A stretch of 64,000 nucleotides of DNA, taken from NCBI RefSeq assembly GCF_029227915.1, contig NC_079886.1, positions 26,576,501 to 26,640,500 on the forward strand, given 5' to 3'. The position numbers were made by a program, and so were the translations under genes. The notes below the pieces were generated by a model. That model was not told where the DNA came from, did not search any database, and saw only the letters and a program-made list of their open reading frames with translations. The first letter of the stretch is position 1. Each line of letters starts with the position of its first letter. This DNA is from Hydractinia symbiolongicarpus (Eukaryota > Cnidaria > Hydrozoa > Anthoathecata > Hydractiniidae). Of the stretch, positions 8,587-21,436 are shown piece by piece.

Positions 8587-11560
8587 AAAATCGTTCGGGA
8601 AATGAGTTTACTCCCACTTTACTTTCTTTGTAAACATTCGACTATACGGGTCAAGCCCGGGATTTACGGCAAATCGCGGGTTTTCGTTTGCTGGCGATTA
8701 AACTACTTTTATTCAGCGTCTCATCAAAAATGAAATCATTTTTGAAAAGTACAAGTCTCATGCGTTTTAGTGGTGAAAATATAATTTAAAGATTCGTTCG
8801 GGAAATGAGTTTACTGCCTGCGTACGTTCTTTGTATACTTTTGACTATACGGGCCGGGTCCGGGATTTACGGGAAATCGCGGGTTTTCGTTTGCCGGAGA
8901 TTAAACTCCTTTTATTCAGCGTCTCATCAAAAATGAAATCATTTTTGAAAACTAAAAGTCTCATGCGTTTTAGTGGTGAAAAAATAATTTAAAAAATCGT
9001 TCAAGAAATGAGTTTACTCCCTTGGTACTTTCTTTGTATACATTCGACTATACGGGCCGATTCCGGGATATACAGGAAATCGCGGGTTTTCGTTTCCCGG
9101 CGATTAAACTCCTTTTATTCAGCGTCTCATCAAAAATGAAATCATTTTTGAAAACTACAAGTCCCATGCGTCTTAGTGGTGAAAATTTATTTTTTACGGG
9201 AAATCGCGGGTTTTCGTTTGCCGGCGATTAAACTTCTTTTATTCAGCGTCTCATCAAAAATGAAATCATTTTTGAAAACTACAAGTCTCATGCGTTTTAG
9301 TGGTGAAAAAATAATTTAAAAAATCGTTCAAGAAATGAGTTTACTCCCTGGGTACTTTCTTTGTATACTTTTGACTATACGGGCCGAGTCCGGGATTTAC
9401 GGGAAATTACGGGTTTTTGTTTGCCGGCGATTAAACTCCTTTTATTCTGCGTCTCATCAAAAATGAAATCGTTTTTGAAAACTACAAGTCTTATGCGTTT
9501 TAGTGGTAAAAAATTAATTTAAAAAATCGTTCGGGAAATGAGTTTACTCCCAGTTTACTTTCTTTGTATACATTCGACTATACGGGTCAAGCCCGGGATT
9601 TACGGCAAATCGCGGGTTTTCGTTTGCTGGCGATTAAACTACTTTTATTCAGCGTCTCATCAAAAATGAAATCATTTTTGAAAAGTACAAGTCTCATGCG
9701 TTTTAGTGGTGAAAATATAATTTAAAGATTCGTTCGGGAAATGAGTTTACTGCCTGCGTACGTTCTTTGTATACTTTTGACTATACGGGCCGGGTCCGGG
9801 ATTTACGGGAAATCGCGGGTTTTCGTTTGCCGGAGATTAAACTCCTTTTATTCAGCGTCTCATCAAAAATGAAATCATTTTTGAAAACTAAAAGTCTCAT
9901 GCGTTTTAGTGGTGAAAAAATAATTTAAAAAATCGTTCAAGAAATGAGTTTACTCCCTGGGTACTTTCTTTGTATACATTCGACTATACGGGCCGATTCC
10001 GGGATATACAGGAAATCGCGGGTTTTCGTTTCCCGGCGATTAAACTCGTTTTATTCAGCGTCTCATCAAAAATGAAATCATTTTTGAAAACTACAAGTCC
10101 CATGCGTCTTAGTGGTGAAAATTTATTTTTTACGGGAAATCGCGGGTTTTCGTTTGCCGGCGATTAAACTTCTTTTATTCAGCGTCTCATCAAAAATGAA
10201 ATTATTTTTGAAAACTACAAGTCTCATGCGTTTTAGTGGTGAAAAAATAATTTAAAAAATCGTTTAAGAAATGAGTTTACTCCCAGTTTACTTTCTTTGT
10301 ATACATTTGACTATACGGGTCAGGCCCGGGATTTACGGCAAATTGCGGGTTTTCGTTTGCCGGAGATTAAACTCCTTTTTTTTCTGCGTCTCATCAAAAA
10401 CGAAATCATTTTTAAAAACTACAAGTCTCATGCGTTTTAGTGGTGAAGAAATAATTTTAAAATTCGTTCGGGTAATGAGTTTACTCCCTGGGTACTTTCT
10501 TTGTATACTTTTGACTATACGGGCCGAGTCCGGGATTTACGGGAAACCGCGGGTTTTCGTTTGCCGGCGATTAAGCTCCTTTTATTCAGCGTCTCATAAA
10601 AAATGAAATCATTTTTGAAAACTACAAGTCCCATGCGTTTTAGTGGTGAAGAAATAATTTAAAAAATCGTTCGGGTAATGAGTTTACTCCCTGGGTACTT
10701 TCTTTGTATACTTTTGACTATACGGGCCGAGTCCGGGATTTACGGGAAATCGCGGGTTTCCGTTTGCCGGCGATTAAACTCCTTTTATTCAGCGTCTCAT
10801 AAAAAATGAAATCAATTTTGAAAACTACAAGTCCCATGCGTCTTAGTGGTGAAAATTTATTTTTTACGGGAAATCGCGGGTTTTCGTTTGCCGGCGATTA
10901 AACTTCTTTTATTCAGCGTCTCATCAAAAATGAAATCATTTTTGAAAACTACAAGTCTCATGCGTTTTAGTGGTGAAAAAATAATTTAAAAAATCGTTCA
11001 AGAAATGAGTTTACTCCCTGGGTACTTTCTTTGTATACTTTTGACTATACGGGCCGAGTCCGGGATTTACGGGAAATTACGGGTTTTCGTTTGCCGGCGA
11101 TTAAACTCCTTTTATTCTGCGTCTCATCAAAAATGAAATCGTTTTTGAAAACTACAAGTCTTATGCGTTTTAGTGGTAAAAAATTAATTTAAAAAATCGT
11201 TCGGGAAATGAGTTTACTCCCAGTTTACTTTCTTTGTATACATTTGACTATACGGGTCAGGCCCGGGATTTACGGCAAATTGCGGGTTTTCGTTTGCCGG
11301 CGATTAAACTCCTTTTATTCAGCGTCTCATCAAAAACGAAATCATTTTTAAAAACTACAAGTCTCATGCGTTTTAGTGGTGAAGAAATAATTTTAAAAAT
11401 CGTTCGGGTAATGAGTTTACTCCCTGGGTACTTTCTTTGTATACTTTTGACTATACGGGCCGAGTCCGGGATTTACGGGAAATCGCGGGTTTTCGTTTGC
11501 CGGCGATTAAACTCCTTTTATTCAGCGTCTCATAAAAAATGAAATCAATTTTGAAAACTA
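8587..11560. repeat. 3012-bp HOR, copy 2
   Basis: Second copy, nearly identical to 5575-8586 with scattered single changes (for example cccttgg in both at about 6008 and 9020, but a changed base near 10048, cgttttattc for ccttttattc). Similarity ends at about 11560, where the sequence returns to a 936-type truncated monomer (11589) instead of starting a third copy. Confidence 0.92.
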
Positions 11561-12065
11561 CAAGTCCCATGCGTCTTAGTGGTGAAAATTTATTTTTTAC
11601 GGGAAATCGCGGGTTTTCGTTTGCCGGCGATTAAACTTCTTTTATTCAGCGTCTCATCAAAAATGAAATCATTTTTGAAAACTACAAGTCTCATGCGTTT
11701 TAGTGGTGAAAAAATAATTTAAAAAATCGTTCAAGAAATGAGTTTACTCCCTGGGTACTTTCTTTGTATACTTTTGACTATACGGGCCGAGTCCGGGATT
11801 TACGGGAAATTACGGGTTTTCGTTTGCCGGCGATTAAACTGCTTTTATTCTGCGTCTCATCAAAAATGAAATCGTTTTTGAAAACTACAAGTCTTATGCG
11901 TTTTAGTGGTGAAAAAATTAATTTAAAAAATCGTTCGGGAAATGAGTTTACTCCCAGTTTACTTTCTTTGTATACATTTGACTATACGGGCCGAGTCCGG
12001 GATTTACGGGAAATCGCGGGTTTTCGTTTGCCGGCGATTAAACTCCTTTTATTCAGCGTCTCATA
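11561..12065. repeat. Satellite monomers linking HOR blocks
   Basis: This stretch contains the last truncated monomer (junction 11589) and ordinary 203/204-bp monomers. The monomer near 11909-11924 carries an inserted G (gtgaaaaaattaattt), which joins two reading frames into a 100-codon open frame. No other content is seen. Confidence 0.85.
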
Positions 12066-12926
12066 AAAAATGAAATCATTTTTGAAAACTACAAGTCCCA
12101 TGCGTCTTAGTGGTGAAAAAATAATTTAAAAAATCGTTCGGGAATTGAGTTTACTCCCTGGGTATTTTCTTTGTATACATTCGACTATACGGGCCAAGCC
12201 CGAGATTTACGGGAAATCGCGGGTTTTCGTTTGCCGGCGATTAAACGTCTTTTATTCAGGGTCTCATCAAAAATGAAATCATTTTTGAAAAGTACAAGTC
12301 TCATGCGTTTTAGTGGTGAAAATATAATTTAAAGATTCGTTCGGGAAATGAGTTCACTCCCTGCGTACGTTCTTTGTATACTTTTGACTATACGGGCCGG
12401 GTCCGGGATTTACGGGAAATCGCGGGTTTTCGTTTGCCGGAGATTAAACTCCTTTTATTCAGCGTCTCATCAAAAATGAAATCATTTTTGAAAACTAAAA
12501 GTCTCATGCGTTTTAGTGGCGTAAAAATAATTTAAAAAATCGTTCGGGAAATGAGTTTACTCCCAGTTTACTTTCTTTGTATACATTCGACTATGCGGGT
12601 CAAGCCCGGGATTTACGGCAAATCGCGGGTATTCGTTTGCTGGCGATTAAACTCCTTTTATTCAGCGTCTCATCAAAAATGAAGTCATTTTTAAAAACTA
12701 CAAGTCTCATGCGTTTTAGTAGTGAAGAAATAATTTTAAAAATCGTTCGGGTAATGAGTTTACTCCCTGGGTACTTTCTTTCTATACTTTTGACTATACG
12801 GGCCGAGTCCGGGAATTACGGGAAATCGCGGGTTTTCGTTTGCCGGCGATTAAACTCCTTTTATTCAGCGTCTCATAAAAAATAAAATCATTTTTGAAAA
12901 CTACAAGTCCCATGCGTCTTAGTGGT
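12066..12926. repeat. Dispersed 0.86-kb block, copy 2
   Basis: Counterpart of 1080-1940 at offset 10986 bp, with a few private changes (ggtattttc near 12171, cagggtctc near 12258, ctatgcggg near 12590). It lies immediately right of the 3012-bp units, while copy 1 lies left of the main 936 run. The two copies therefore bracket the truncated-monomer domain. Confidence 0.85.
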
Positions 12927-13059
12927 GAAAAAATAATTTAAAAAATCGTTCGGGAATTGAGTTTACTCCCTGGGTACTTTCTTTGTATACATTCGACTAT
13001 ACGGGCCAAGCCCGGGATTTACGGGAAATCGCGGGTTTTCGTTTGCCGGCGATTAAACT

Positions 13060-14740
13060 TCTTTTATTCAGCGTCTCATCAAAAATGAAATCATTTTTAA
13101 AAAGTACAAGTCTCATGCGTTTTAGTGGTGAAAATATAATTTAAAGATTCATTCGGGAAATGAGTTTACTCCCTGCGTACGTTCTTTGTATACTTTTGAC
13201 TATACGGGCCGGGTCCGGGATTTACGGGAAATCGCGGGTTTTCGTTTGCCGGAGATTAAACTCCTTTTATTCAGCGTCTCATCAAAAATGAAATCATTTT
13301 TGAAAACTAAAAGTCTCATGCGTTTTAGTGGTGAAAAAATAATTTAAAAAATCGTTCAAGAAATGAGTTTACTCCCTGGGTACTTTCTTTGTATACATTC
13401 GACTATACGGGCCGATTCCGGGATATACAGGAAATCGCGGGTTTTCGTTTGCCGGCGATTAAACTCCTTTTAATCAGCGTTTCATCAAAAATGAAATCAT
13501 TTTTGAAAACTACAAGTCTCATGCGTTTTAGTGGTGAAAAAATAATTTAAAGAATCGTTCGGGAAATGAGTTTAGTCCCTGGGTACTTTCTTTGTGTACT
13601 TTTGACTATACGGGCCGAGTCCGGGATTTACGGGAAATTGCGGGTTTTCGTTTGCCGGCGATTAAACTCCTTTTATTCTGCGTCTCATCAAAAATGAAAT
13701 TTTTTTTGAAAACTACAAGTCTTATGCGTTTTAGTGGTAAAAAATTAATTTAAAAAATCGTTTGGGAAATGAGTTTACTCCCAGTTTACTTTCTTTGTAT
13801 ACATTTGACTATACGGGTCAGGCCCGGGATTTACGGCAAATTGCGGTTTTTCGTTTGCCGGCGATTAAACTCCTTTTATTCAGCGTCTCATCAAAAACGA
13901 AATCATTTTTGAAAACTATAAGTCTCATGCGTTTTAGTGGTGAAAAAATAATTTAAAAAATCGTTCGGGAAATGAGTTTACTCCCAGTTTACTTTCTTTG
14001 TATACATTCGACTATACGGGTCAAGCCCGGGAATTACGGCAAATCGCGGGTTTTCGTTTGCTGGCGATTAAACTACTTTTATTCAGCGTCTCATCAAAAA
14101 TGAAATCATTTTTGAAAAGTACAAGTCTCATGCGTTTTAGTGGTGAAAATATAATTTAAAGATTCGTTCGGGAAATGAGTTTACTGCCTGCGTACGTTCT
14201 TTGTATACTTTTGACTATACGGGCCGGGTCCGGGATTTACGGGAAATCGCGGGTTTTCGTTTGCCGGAGATTAAACTCCTTTTATTCAGCGTATCATCAA
14301 AAATGAAATCATTTTTGAAAACTAAAAGTCTCATGCGTTTTAGTGGTGAAAAAATAATTTAAAAAATCGTTCAAGAAATGAGTTTACTCCCTGGGTACTT
14401 TCTTTGTATACATTCGACTATACGGGCCGATTCCGGGATATACAGGAAATCGCGGGTTTTCGTTTCCCGGCGATTAAACTCCTTTTATTCAGCGTCTCAT
14501 CAAAAATGAAATCAGTTTTGAAAACTACAAGTCTCATGCGTTTTAGTGGTGAAAAAATAATTTAAAGAATCGTTCGGGAAATGAGTTTACTCCCTGGGTA
14601 CTTTCTTTGTGTACTTTTGACTATACGGGCCGAGTCCGGGATTTACGGGAAATTGCGGGTTTTCGTTTGCCGGCGATTAAACTCCTTTTATTCTGCGTCT
14701 CATCAAAAATAAAATCGTTTTTGAAAACTACAAGTCTTAT
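13060..14740. repeat. 1015-bp pentameric HOR, about 1.65 copies
   Basis: Marks recur 1015 bp apart: gattcgttc (13146 and 14161), the gattccgggatatacagg monomer, and tttgtgtact (13591 and 14606). The copies have diverged (ttaatcagcgtttcatc against ttattcagcgtctcatc), so this looks older than the HORs on the right. Confidence 0.8.
13257..14507. repeat. Dispersed 1.25-kb block, copy 2
   Basis: Counterpart of 4875-6125 at offset 8382 bp. It overlaps the 1015-bp pentamer, so the block exists in two different HOR contexts. Confidence 0.83.
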
Positions 14741-16569
14741 GCGTTTTAGTGGTGAAGAAATAATTTAAAAAATCGTTCGGGAAATGAGTTTACTCCCTGG
14801 GTATTTTCTTTGTATAAATTTGACTATACGGGTCAAGCCCGGGATTTACGGCAAATCGCGGGTTTTCGTTTGCCGGCGATTAAACTCCTTTTATTCAGCG
14901 TCTCATCAAAAATGAGAACATTTTTGAAAACTACAAGTCTCATGCGTTTTAGTGGTGAAGAAATAATTTAAAAAATCGTTCGGGAAATGAGTTTACTCCC
15001 TGGGTATTTTCTTTGTATACATTCGACTATCCGGCCAAGCCCGGGATTTACGGCAAATCGCGGGTTTTCGTTTGCCGGCGATTAAACTCCTTTTATTCAG
15101 CGTCTCATCAAAAACGAAATCATTTTTAAAAACTACAAGTCTCATGCGTTTTAGTGGTGAAGAAATAATTTATAAAATCGTTCGGGAAATGAGTTTACTC
15201 CCTGGGTATTTTCTTTGCATACATTTGACTATACGGGTCAAGCCCGGGATTTACGGCAAATCGCGGGTTTTCGTTTGCCGGCGATTAAACTTCTTTTATT
15301 CAGCGTCTCATCAAAAATGAAATCATTTTTAAAAACTACAAGTCTCATGCGTTTTAGTGGTGAAGAAATAATTTAAAAAATCGTTCGGGAAATGAGTTTA
15401 CTCCCTGGGTATTTTCTTTGTATACATTTGACTATACGGGTCAAGCCCGGGATTTACGGCAAATCGCGGGTTTTCGTTTGCCGCGATTAAACTCCTTTTA
15501 TTCAGCGTCTCATCAAAAACGAAATCATTTTTGAAAACTACAAGTCTCATGCGTTTTAGTGGTGAAAAAATAATTTAAAAAATCGTTCGGGAAATGAGTT
15601 TACTCCCAGTTTACTTTCTTTGTATACATTCGACTATACGGGTCAAACCCGGGATTTACGGCAAATCGCGGGTTTTCGTTTGCTGGCGAATAAACTACTT
15701 TTATTCAGCGTCTCATCAAAAATGAAATCATTTTTGAAAAGTACAAGTCTCATGCGTTTTAGTGGTGAAAATATAATTTAAAGATTCGTTCGGGAAATGA
15801 GTTTACTCCCTGCGTACGTTCTTTGTATACTTTTGACTATACGGGCCGGATCCGGGATTTACGGGAAATCGTGGATTTTCGTTTGCCGGAGATTAAACTC
15901 CTTTTATTCAGCGTCTCATCAAAAATGAAATCATTTTTGAAAAGTACAAGTCTCATGCGTTTTAGTGGTGAAAATATAATTTAAAGATTCGTTCGGGAAA
16001 TGAGTTTACTCCCTGCGTACGTTCTTTGTATACTTTTGACTATACGGGCCGGGTGCGGGATTTACGGGAAATCGCGGGTTTTCGTTTGCCGGAGATTAAA
16101 CTCCTTTTATTCAGCGTCTCATCGAAAATGAAATCATTTTTGAAAACTAAAAGTCTCATGCGTTTTAGTGGTAAAAGAATAATTTAAAAAATCGTTCAAG
16201 AAATGAGTTTACTCCCTGGGTACTTTCTTTGTATACATTCGACTATACGGGCCGATTCCGGGATATACAGGAAATCGCGGGTTTTCGTTTGCCGGCGATT
16301 AAACTCCTTTTATTCAGCGTCTCATCAAAAATGAAATCATTTTTGAAAACTACAAGTCTCATGCGTTTTAGTGGTGAAAAAATAATTTAAAGAATTGTTC
16401 GGGAAATGAGTTTACTCCCTGGGTACTTTCTTTGTGTACTTTTGACTATACGGGCCGAGTCCGGGATTTACGGGAAATTGCGGGTTTTCGTTTGCCGGCG
16501 ATTAAACTCCTTTTATTCTGCGTCTCATCAAAAATGAAATCGTTTTTGAAAACTACAAGTCTTATGCGT
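14741..16569. repeat. Irregular satellite stretch; first 202-bp monomers
   Basis: Monomers of several subtypes lie side by side without a clear HOR. The first monomer with the 1-bp-shorter ccggccaagcccggg segment is at about 15030; none was seen to its left. Monomers with ggtattttctttg also become frequent here. A 1-bp loss inside cgtttgccgcgatt is visible near 15481. Confidence 0.8.
15740..16145. repeat. Two adjacent copies of the cgtacgttctttg monomer
   Basis: The aaaatataatttaaagattcg / cgtacgttctttg monomer, normally flanked by other subtypes, occurs twice in a row (gattcg at 15783 and 15986, 203 bp apart). Single differences (gccggatccggg, gtggatttt) show the copies have begun to diverge. 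Confidence 0.8.
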
Positions 16570-18329
16570 TTTAGTGGTAAAAAATTAATTTAAAAAATCG
16601 TTCGGGAAATGAGTTTACTCCCAGTTTACTTTCTTTGTATACATTCGACTTTACGGGCCAAGCCCGGGATTTACGGGAAATAGCGGGTTTTCGTTTGCCG
16701 GCGATTAAACTTCTTTTATTCAGCGTCTCATCAAAAATGAAATCATTTTTAAAAACTACCAGTCTCATGCGTTTTAGTGGTGAAGAAATAATTTAAAAAA
16801 TCGTTCGGGAAATGAGTTTACTCCCTGGGTATTTTCTTTGTATACATTTGACTATACGGGTCAAGCCCGGGATTTACGGCAAATCGCGGGTTTTCGTTTA
16901 CCGGCGATTAAACACCTTTTATTCAGCGTCTCATCAAAAATGAAATCATTTTTGAAAACTACAAGTCTCATGCGTTTTAGCGGTGAAGAAATAATTTAAA
17001 AAATCGTTCGGGAAATGAGTTTACTCCCTGCGTATTTTCTTTGTATACATTCGACTATACGGCCAAGCCCGGGATTTACGGGAAATTGCGGGTTTTCGTT
17101 TGCCGGCGATTAAACTCCTTTTATTCAGCGTCTCATCAAAAACGAAATAATTTTTGAAAACTACAAGTCTCATGCGTTTTAGTGGTGAAAAAATAATTTA
17201 AAAAATCGTTCGGGAAATGAGTTTACTCCCAGTTTACTTTCTTTGTATACATTCGACTATACGGCCAAGCCCGGGATTTACGGGAAATCGCGGGTTTTCG
17301 TTTGCCGGCGATTAAACTCCTTTTATTCAGCGTCTCATCAAAAACGAAATAATTTTTGAAAACTACAAGTCTCATGCGTTTTAGTGGTAAAAAATTAATT
17401 TAAAAAATCGTTCGGGAAATGAGTTTACTCCCAGTTTACTTTCTTTGTATACATTCGACTTTACGGGCCAAGCTTGGGATTTACGGGAAATCGCGGGTTT
17501 TCGTTTGCCGGCGATTAAACTTCTTTTATTCAGCGTCTCATGAAAAATGAAATCATTTTTAAAAACTACAAGTCTCATGCGTTTTAGTGGTGAAGAAATA
17601 ATTTAAAAAATCGTTCAGGAAATGAGTTTACTCCCTGGGTATTTTCTTTGTATACATTTGACTATACGGGTCAAGCCCGGGATTTACGGCAAATCGCGGG
17701 TTTTCGTTTGCCGGCGATTAAACTCCTTTTATTCAGCGTCTCATCAAAAATGAAATCATTTTTGAAAACTACAAGTCTCATGAGTTTTAGTGGTGAAGAA
17801 ATAATTTAAAAAATCGTTCGGGAATTGAGTTTACTCCCTGGGTATTTTCTTTGTATACATTCGACTGTCCGGCCAAGCCCGGGATTTACGGCAAATCGCG
17901 GGTTTTCGTTTGCCGGCGATTAAACTCCTTTTATTCAGCGTCTCATCAAAAATGAAATCATTTTTGAAAACTACAAGTCACATGCGTCTTAGTGGTGAAA
18001 AAATAATTTAAAAAATCGTTCGGGAAATGAGTTTACTCCCTGGTTATTTTCTTTGTATACATTCGACTATACGGCCAAGCCCGGGATTTACGGGAAATTG
18101 CGGGTTTTCGTTTGCCGGCGATTAAACACCTTTTATTCAGCGTCTCATCAAAAACGAAATAATTTTTGAAAACTACAAGTCTCATGCGTTTTAGTGGTGA
18201 AAAAATAATTTAAAAAATCGTTCGGGAAATGAGTTTACTCCCAGTTTACTTTCTTTGTATACATTTGACTATACGGGTCAAGCCCGGGATTAACGGCAAA
18301 TCGCGGGTTTTCGTTCGCTGGCGATTAAA
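16570..18329. repeat. 810-bp tetrameric HOR, diverged, with extra monomers
   Basis: The taaaaaattaattt monomer at about 16577 recurs at 17387, 810 bp away (two 203-bp and two 202-bp monomers). Similarity fades by about 17930. The next recurrence of that mark, near 18602, is 1215 bp away (six monomers), so two monomers were gained. Confidence 0.78.
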
Positions 18330-19940
18330 CTCCTTTTATTCAGCGTCTCATCAAAAATAAAATCATTTTTAAAAACTACAAGTCACATGCGTCTTAGTGG
18401 TGAAAAAATAATTTAAAAAATCGTTCGGCAAATGAGTTTACTCCCTGGGTATTTTCTTTGTATTCATTCGACTATACGGCCAAGCCCGGGATTTACGGGA
18501 AATCGCGGGTTTTCGTTTGCCAGGGATTAAACTCCCTTTATTCAGGGTCTCATCAAAAATGAAATCGTTTTTGAAAACTACAAGTCTTATGCGTTTTAGT
18601 GGTAAAAAATTAATTTAAAAAATCGTTCGGGAAATGAGTTTACTTCCAGTTTACTTTCTTTGTATACATTCGACTTTACGGGCCAAGCCTGGGATTTACG
18701 GGAAATCGCGGGTTTTCGTTTGCCGGCGATTAAACTTCTTTTATTCAGCGTCTCATCAAAAATGAAATCATTTTTAAAAACTACAAGTCTCATGCGTTTT
18801 AGTGGTGAAGAAATAATTTAAAAAATCGTTCGGGAAATGAGTTTACTCCCTGGGTATTTTCTTTGTATACATTTGACTATACGGGTCAATCCCGGGATTT
18901 ACGGCAAATCGCGGGTTTTCGTTTGCCGGCGATTAAACTCCTTTTATTCAGCGTCTCATCAAAAATGAAATCATTTTTGAAAACTACAAGTCTCATGCGT
19001 TTTAGTGGTGAAGAAATAATTTAAAAAATCGTTCGGGAAATGAGTTTACTCCCTGGGTATTTTCTTTGTATACATTCGACTGTCCGGCCAAGCCCGGGAT
19101 TTACGGCAAATCGCGGGTGTTCGTTTGACGGCGATTAAACTCCTTTTATTCAGCGCCTCATCAAAAATAAAATCATTTTTAAAAACTACAAGTCACATGC
19201 GTCTTAGTGGTGAAAAAATAATTTAAAAAATCGTTCGGCAAATGAGTTTACTCCCTGGGTAATTTCTTTGTATTCATTCGACTATACGGCCAAGCCCGGG
19301 ATTTACGGGAAATCGCGGGTTTTCGTTTGCCAGGGATTAAACTCCCTTTATTCAGGGTCTCATCAAAAATGAAATCGTTTTTGAAAACTACAAGTCTTAT
19401 GCGTTTTAGTGGTAAAAAATTAATTTAAAAAATCGTTCGGGAAATGAGTTTACTTCCAGTTTACTTTCTTTGTATACATTCGACTTTACGGGCCAAGCCT
19501 GGGATTTACGGGAAATCGCGGGTTTTCGTTTGCCGGCGATTAAACTTCTTTTATTCAGCGTCTCATCAAAAATGAAATCATTTTTAAAAACTACAAGTCT
19601 CATGCGTTTTAGTGGTGAAGAAATAATTTAAAAAATCGTTCGGGAAATGAGTTTACTCCCTGGGTATTTTCTTTGTATACATTTGACTATACGGGTCAAT
19701 CCCGGGATTTACGGCAAATCGCGGGTTTTCGTTTGCCGGCGATTAAACTTCTTTTATTCAGCGTCTCATCAAAAATGAAATCATTTTTGAAAACTACAAG
19801 TCTCATGCGTTTTAGTGTTGAAGAAATAATTTAAAAAATCGTTCGGGAAATGAGTTTACTCCCTGGGTATTTTCTTTGTATACATTCGACTATCCGGCCA
19901 AGCCCGGGATTTACGGCAAATCGCGGGTTTTCGTTTGCCG
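18330..19940. repeat. 810-bp tetrameric HOR, two copies
   Basis: Copies run about 18330-19139 and 19140-19940. Rare shared marks are tcggcaaatgag, gtattcattcgac, gccagggattaaactccc and cagggtctcatc. Private changes such as gggtgttcgtttgacgg (about 19116) and tagtgttgaag (about 19814) separate them. Confidence 0.87.
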
Positions 19941-21436
19941 GCGATTAAACTCCTTTTATTCTGCGTCTCATCAAAAATGAAATCATTTTTGAAAACTACA
20001 AGTCTCATGCGTTTTAGTGGTGAAGAAATAATTTAAAAAATCGTTCGGGAAATGAGTTTACTCCCTGGGTATTTTCTTTGTATACATTCGACTGTCCGGC
20101 CAAGCCCGGGATTTACGGCAAATCGCGGGTTTTCGTTTGCCGGCGATTAAACTCCTTTTATTCAGCGTCTCATCAAAAATGAAATCATTTTTGAAAACTA
20201 CAAGTCACATGCGTCTTAGTGGTGAAAAAATAATTTAAAAAATCGTTCAGCAAATGAGTTTACTCCCTGGGTATTTTCTTTGTATACATTCGACTATACG
20301 GCCAAGCCCGGGATTTACGGCAAATCGCGGGTTTTCGTTTGCCGGCGATTAAACTCCTTTTATTCAGCGTCTCATCAAAAACGAAATCATTTTTGAAAAC
20401 TACAAGTCTCATGCGTCTTAGTGGTGAAAAAATAATTTAAAAAATCGTTCGGGAAATAAGTTTACTCCCAGTTTACTTTCTTTGTATACATTCGACTATA
20501 CGGCCAAGCCCGGGATTTACGGCAAATCGCGGGTTTTCGTTCGCTGGCGATTAAACTCCTTTTATTCTGCGTCTCATCAAAAATAAAATCATTTTTAAAA
20601 ACTACAAGTCTCATGCGTTTTAGTGGTGAAAAAATAATTTAAAAAATCGTTCGGGAAATAAGTTTACTCCCAGTTTACTTTCTTTGTATACATTCGACTA
20701 TACGGGTCAAGCCCGGGATTTACGGCAAATCGCGGGTTTTCGTTTGCCGGCGATTAAACTCCTTTTATTCAGCGTCTCATCAAAAATGAAATCATTTTTA
20801 AAAACTACAAGTCACATGCGTCTTAGTGGTGAAAAAATAATTTAAAAAATCGTTCAGCAAATGAGTTTACTCCCTGGGTATTTTCTTTGTATACATTCGA
20901 CTATACGGCCAAGCCCGGGATTTACGGGAAATCGCGGGTTTTCGTTTGCCGGCGATTAAACTCCCTTTATTCAGGGTCTCATCAAAAACGAAATCATTTT
21001 TAAAAACTACAAGTCTCATGCGTTTTAGTGGTGAAAAATAATTTAAGGAATCCTTCGGGAAATGAGTTTACTCCCTGGGTACTTTCTTTGTATACTTTTG
21101 ACTATACGGGCCGAGTCCGGGATTTACGGGATATTGCGGGTTTTCGTTTGCCGGCGATTAAACTCCTTTTATTCTGCGTCTCATCAAAAAATGAAATCGT
21201 TTTTGAAAACTACAAGTCTTATTCGTTTTATTGGTAAAAAATTAATTTAAAAAATCGTTCGGGAAATGAGTTTACTCCCAGTTTACTTTCTTTGTATACA
21301 TTTGACTATACGGGTCAGGCCCGGGATTTACGGCAAATTGCGGGTTTTCGTTTGCCGGCGATTAAACTCCTTTTATTCAGCGTCTCATCAAAAACGAAAT
21401 CATTTTGGAAAACTACAAGTCTCATGCGTTTTACTG
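19941..21436. repeat. Irregular satellite monomers
   Basis: A mixture of 202- and 203-bp monomers, including two neighbours with tcgggaaataagttt (about 20451 and 20653). The taatttaaagaatccttcgg subtype is first seen near 21040 and then recurs to the right end. About 20820-21180 resembles 37190-37550 at offset about 16373, sharing the rare cgggatattgcggg. Confidence 0.78.

Noticed and set aside
16571-16768. 65-codon open frames on the minus strand (also 17381, 18596, 19406)
   Set aside because: Antisense reading of a single monomer subtype that recurs with the HOR spacing; no independent coding evidence.
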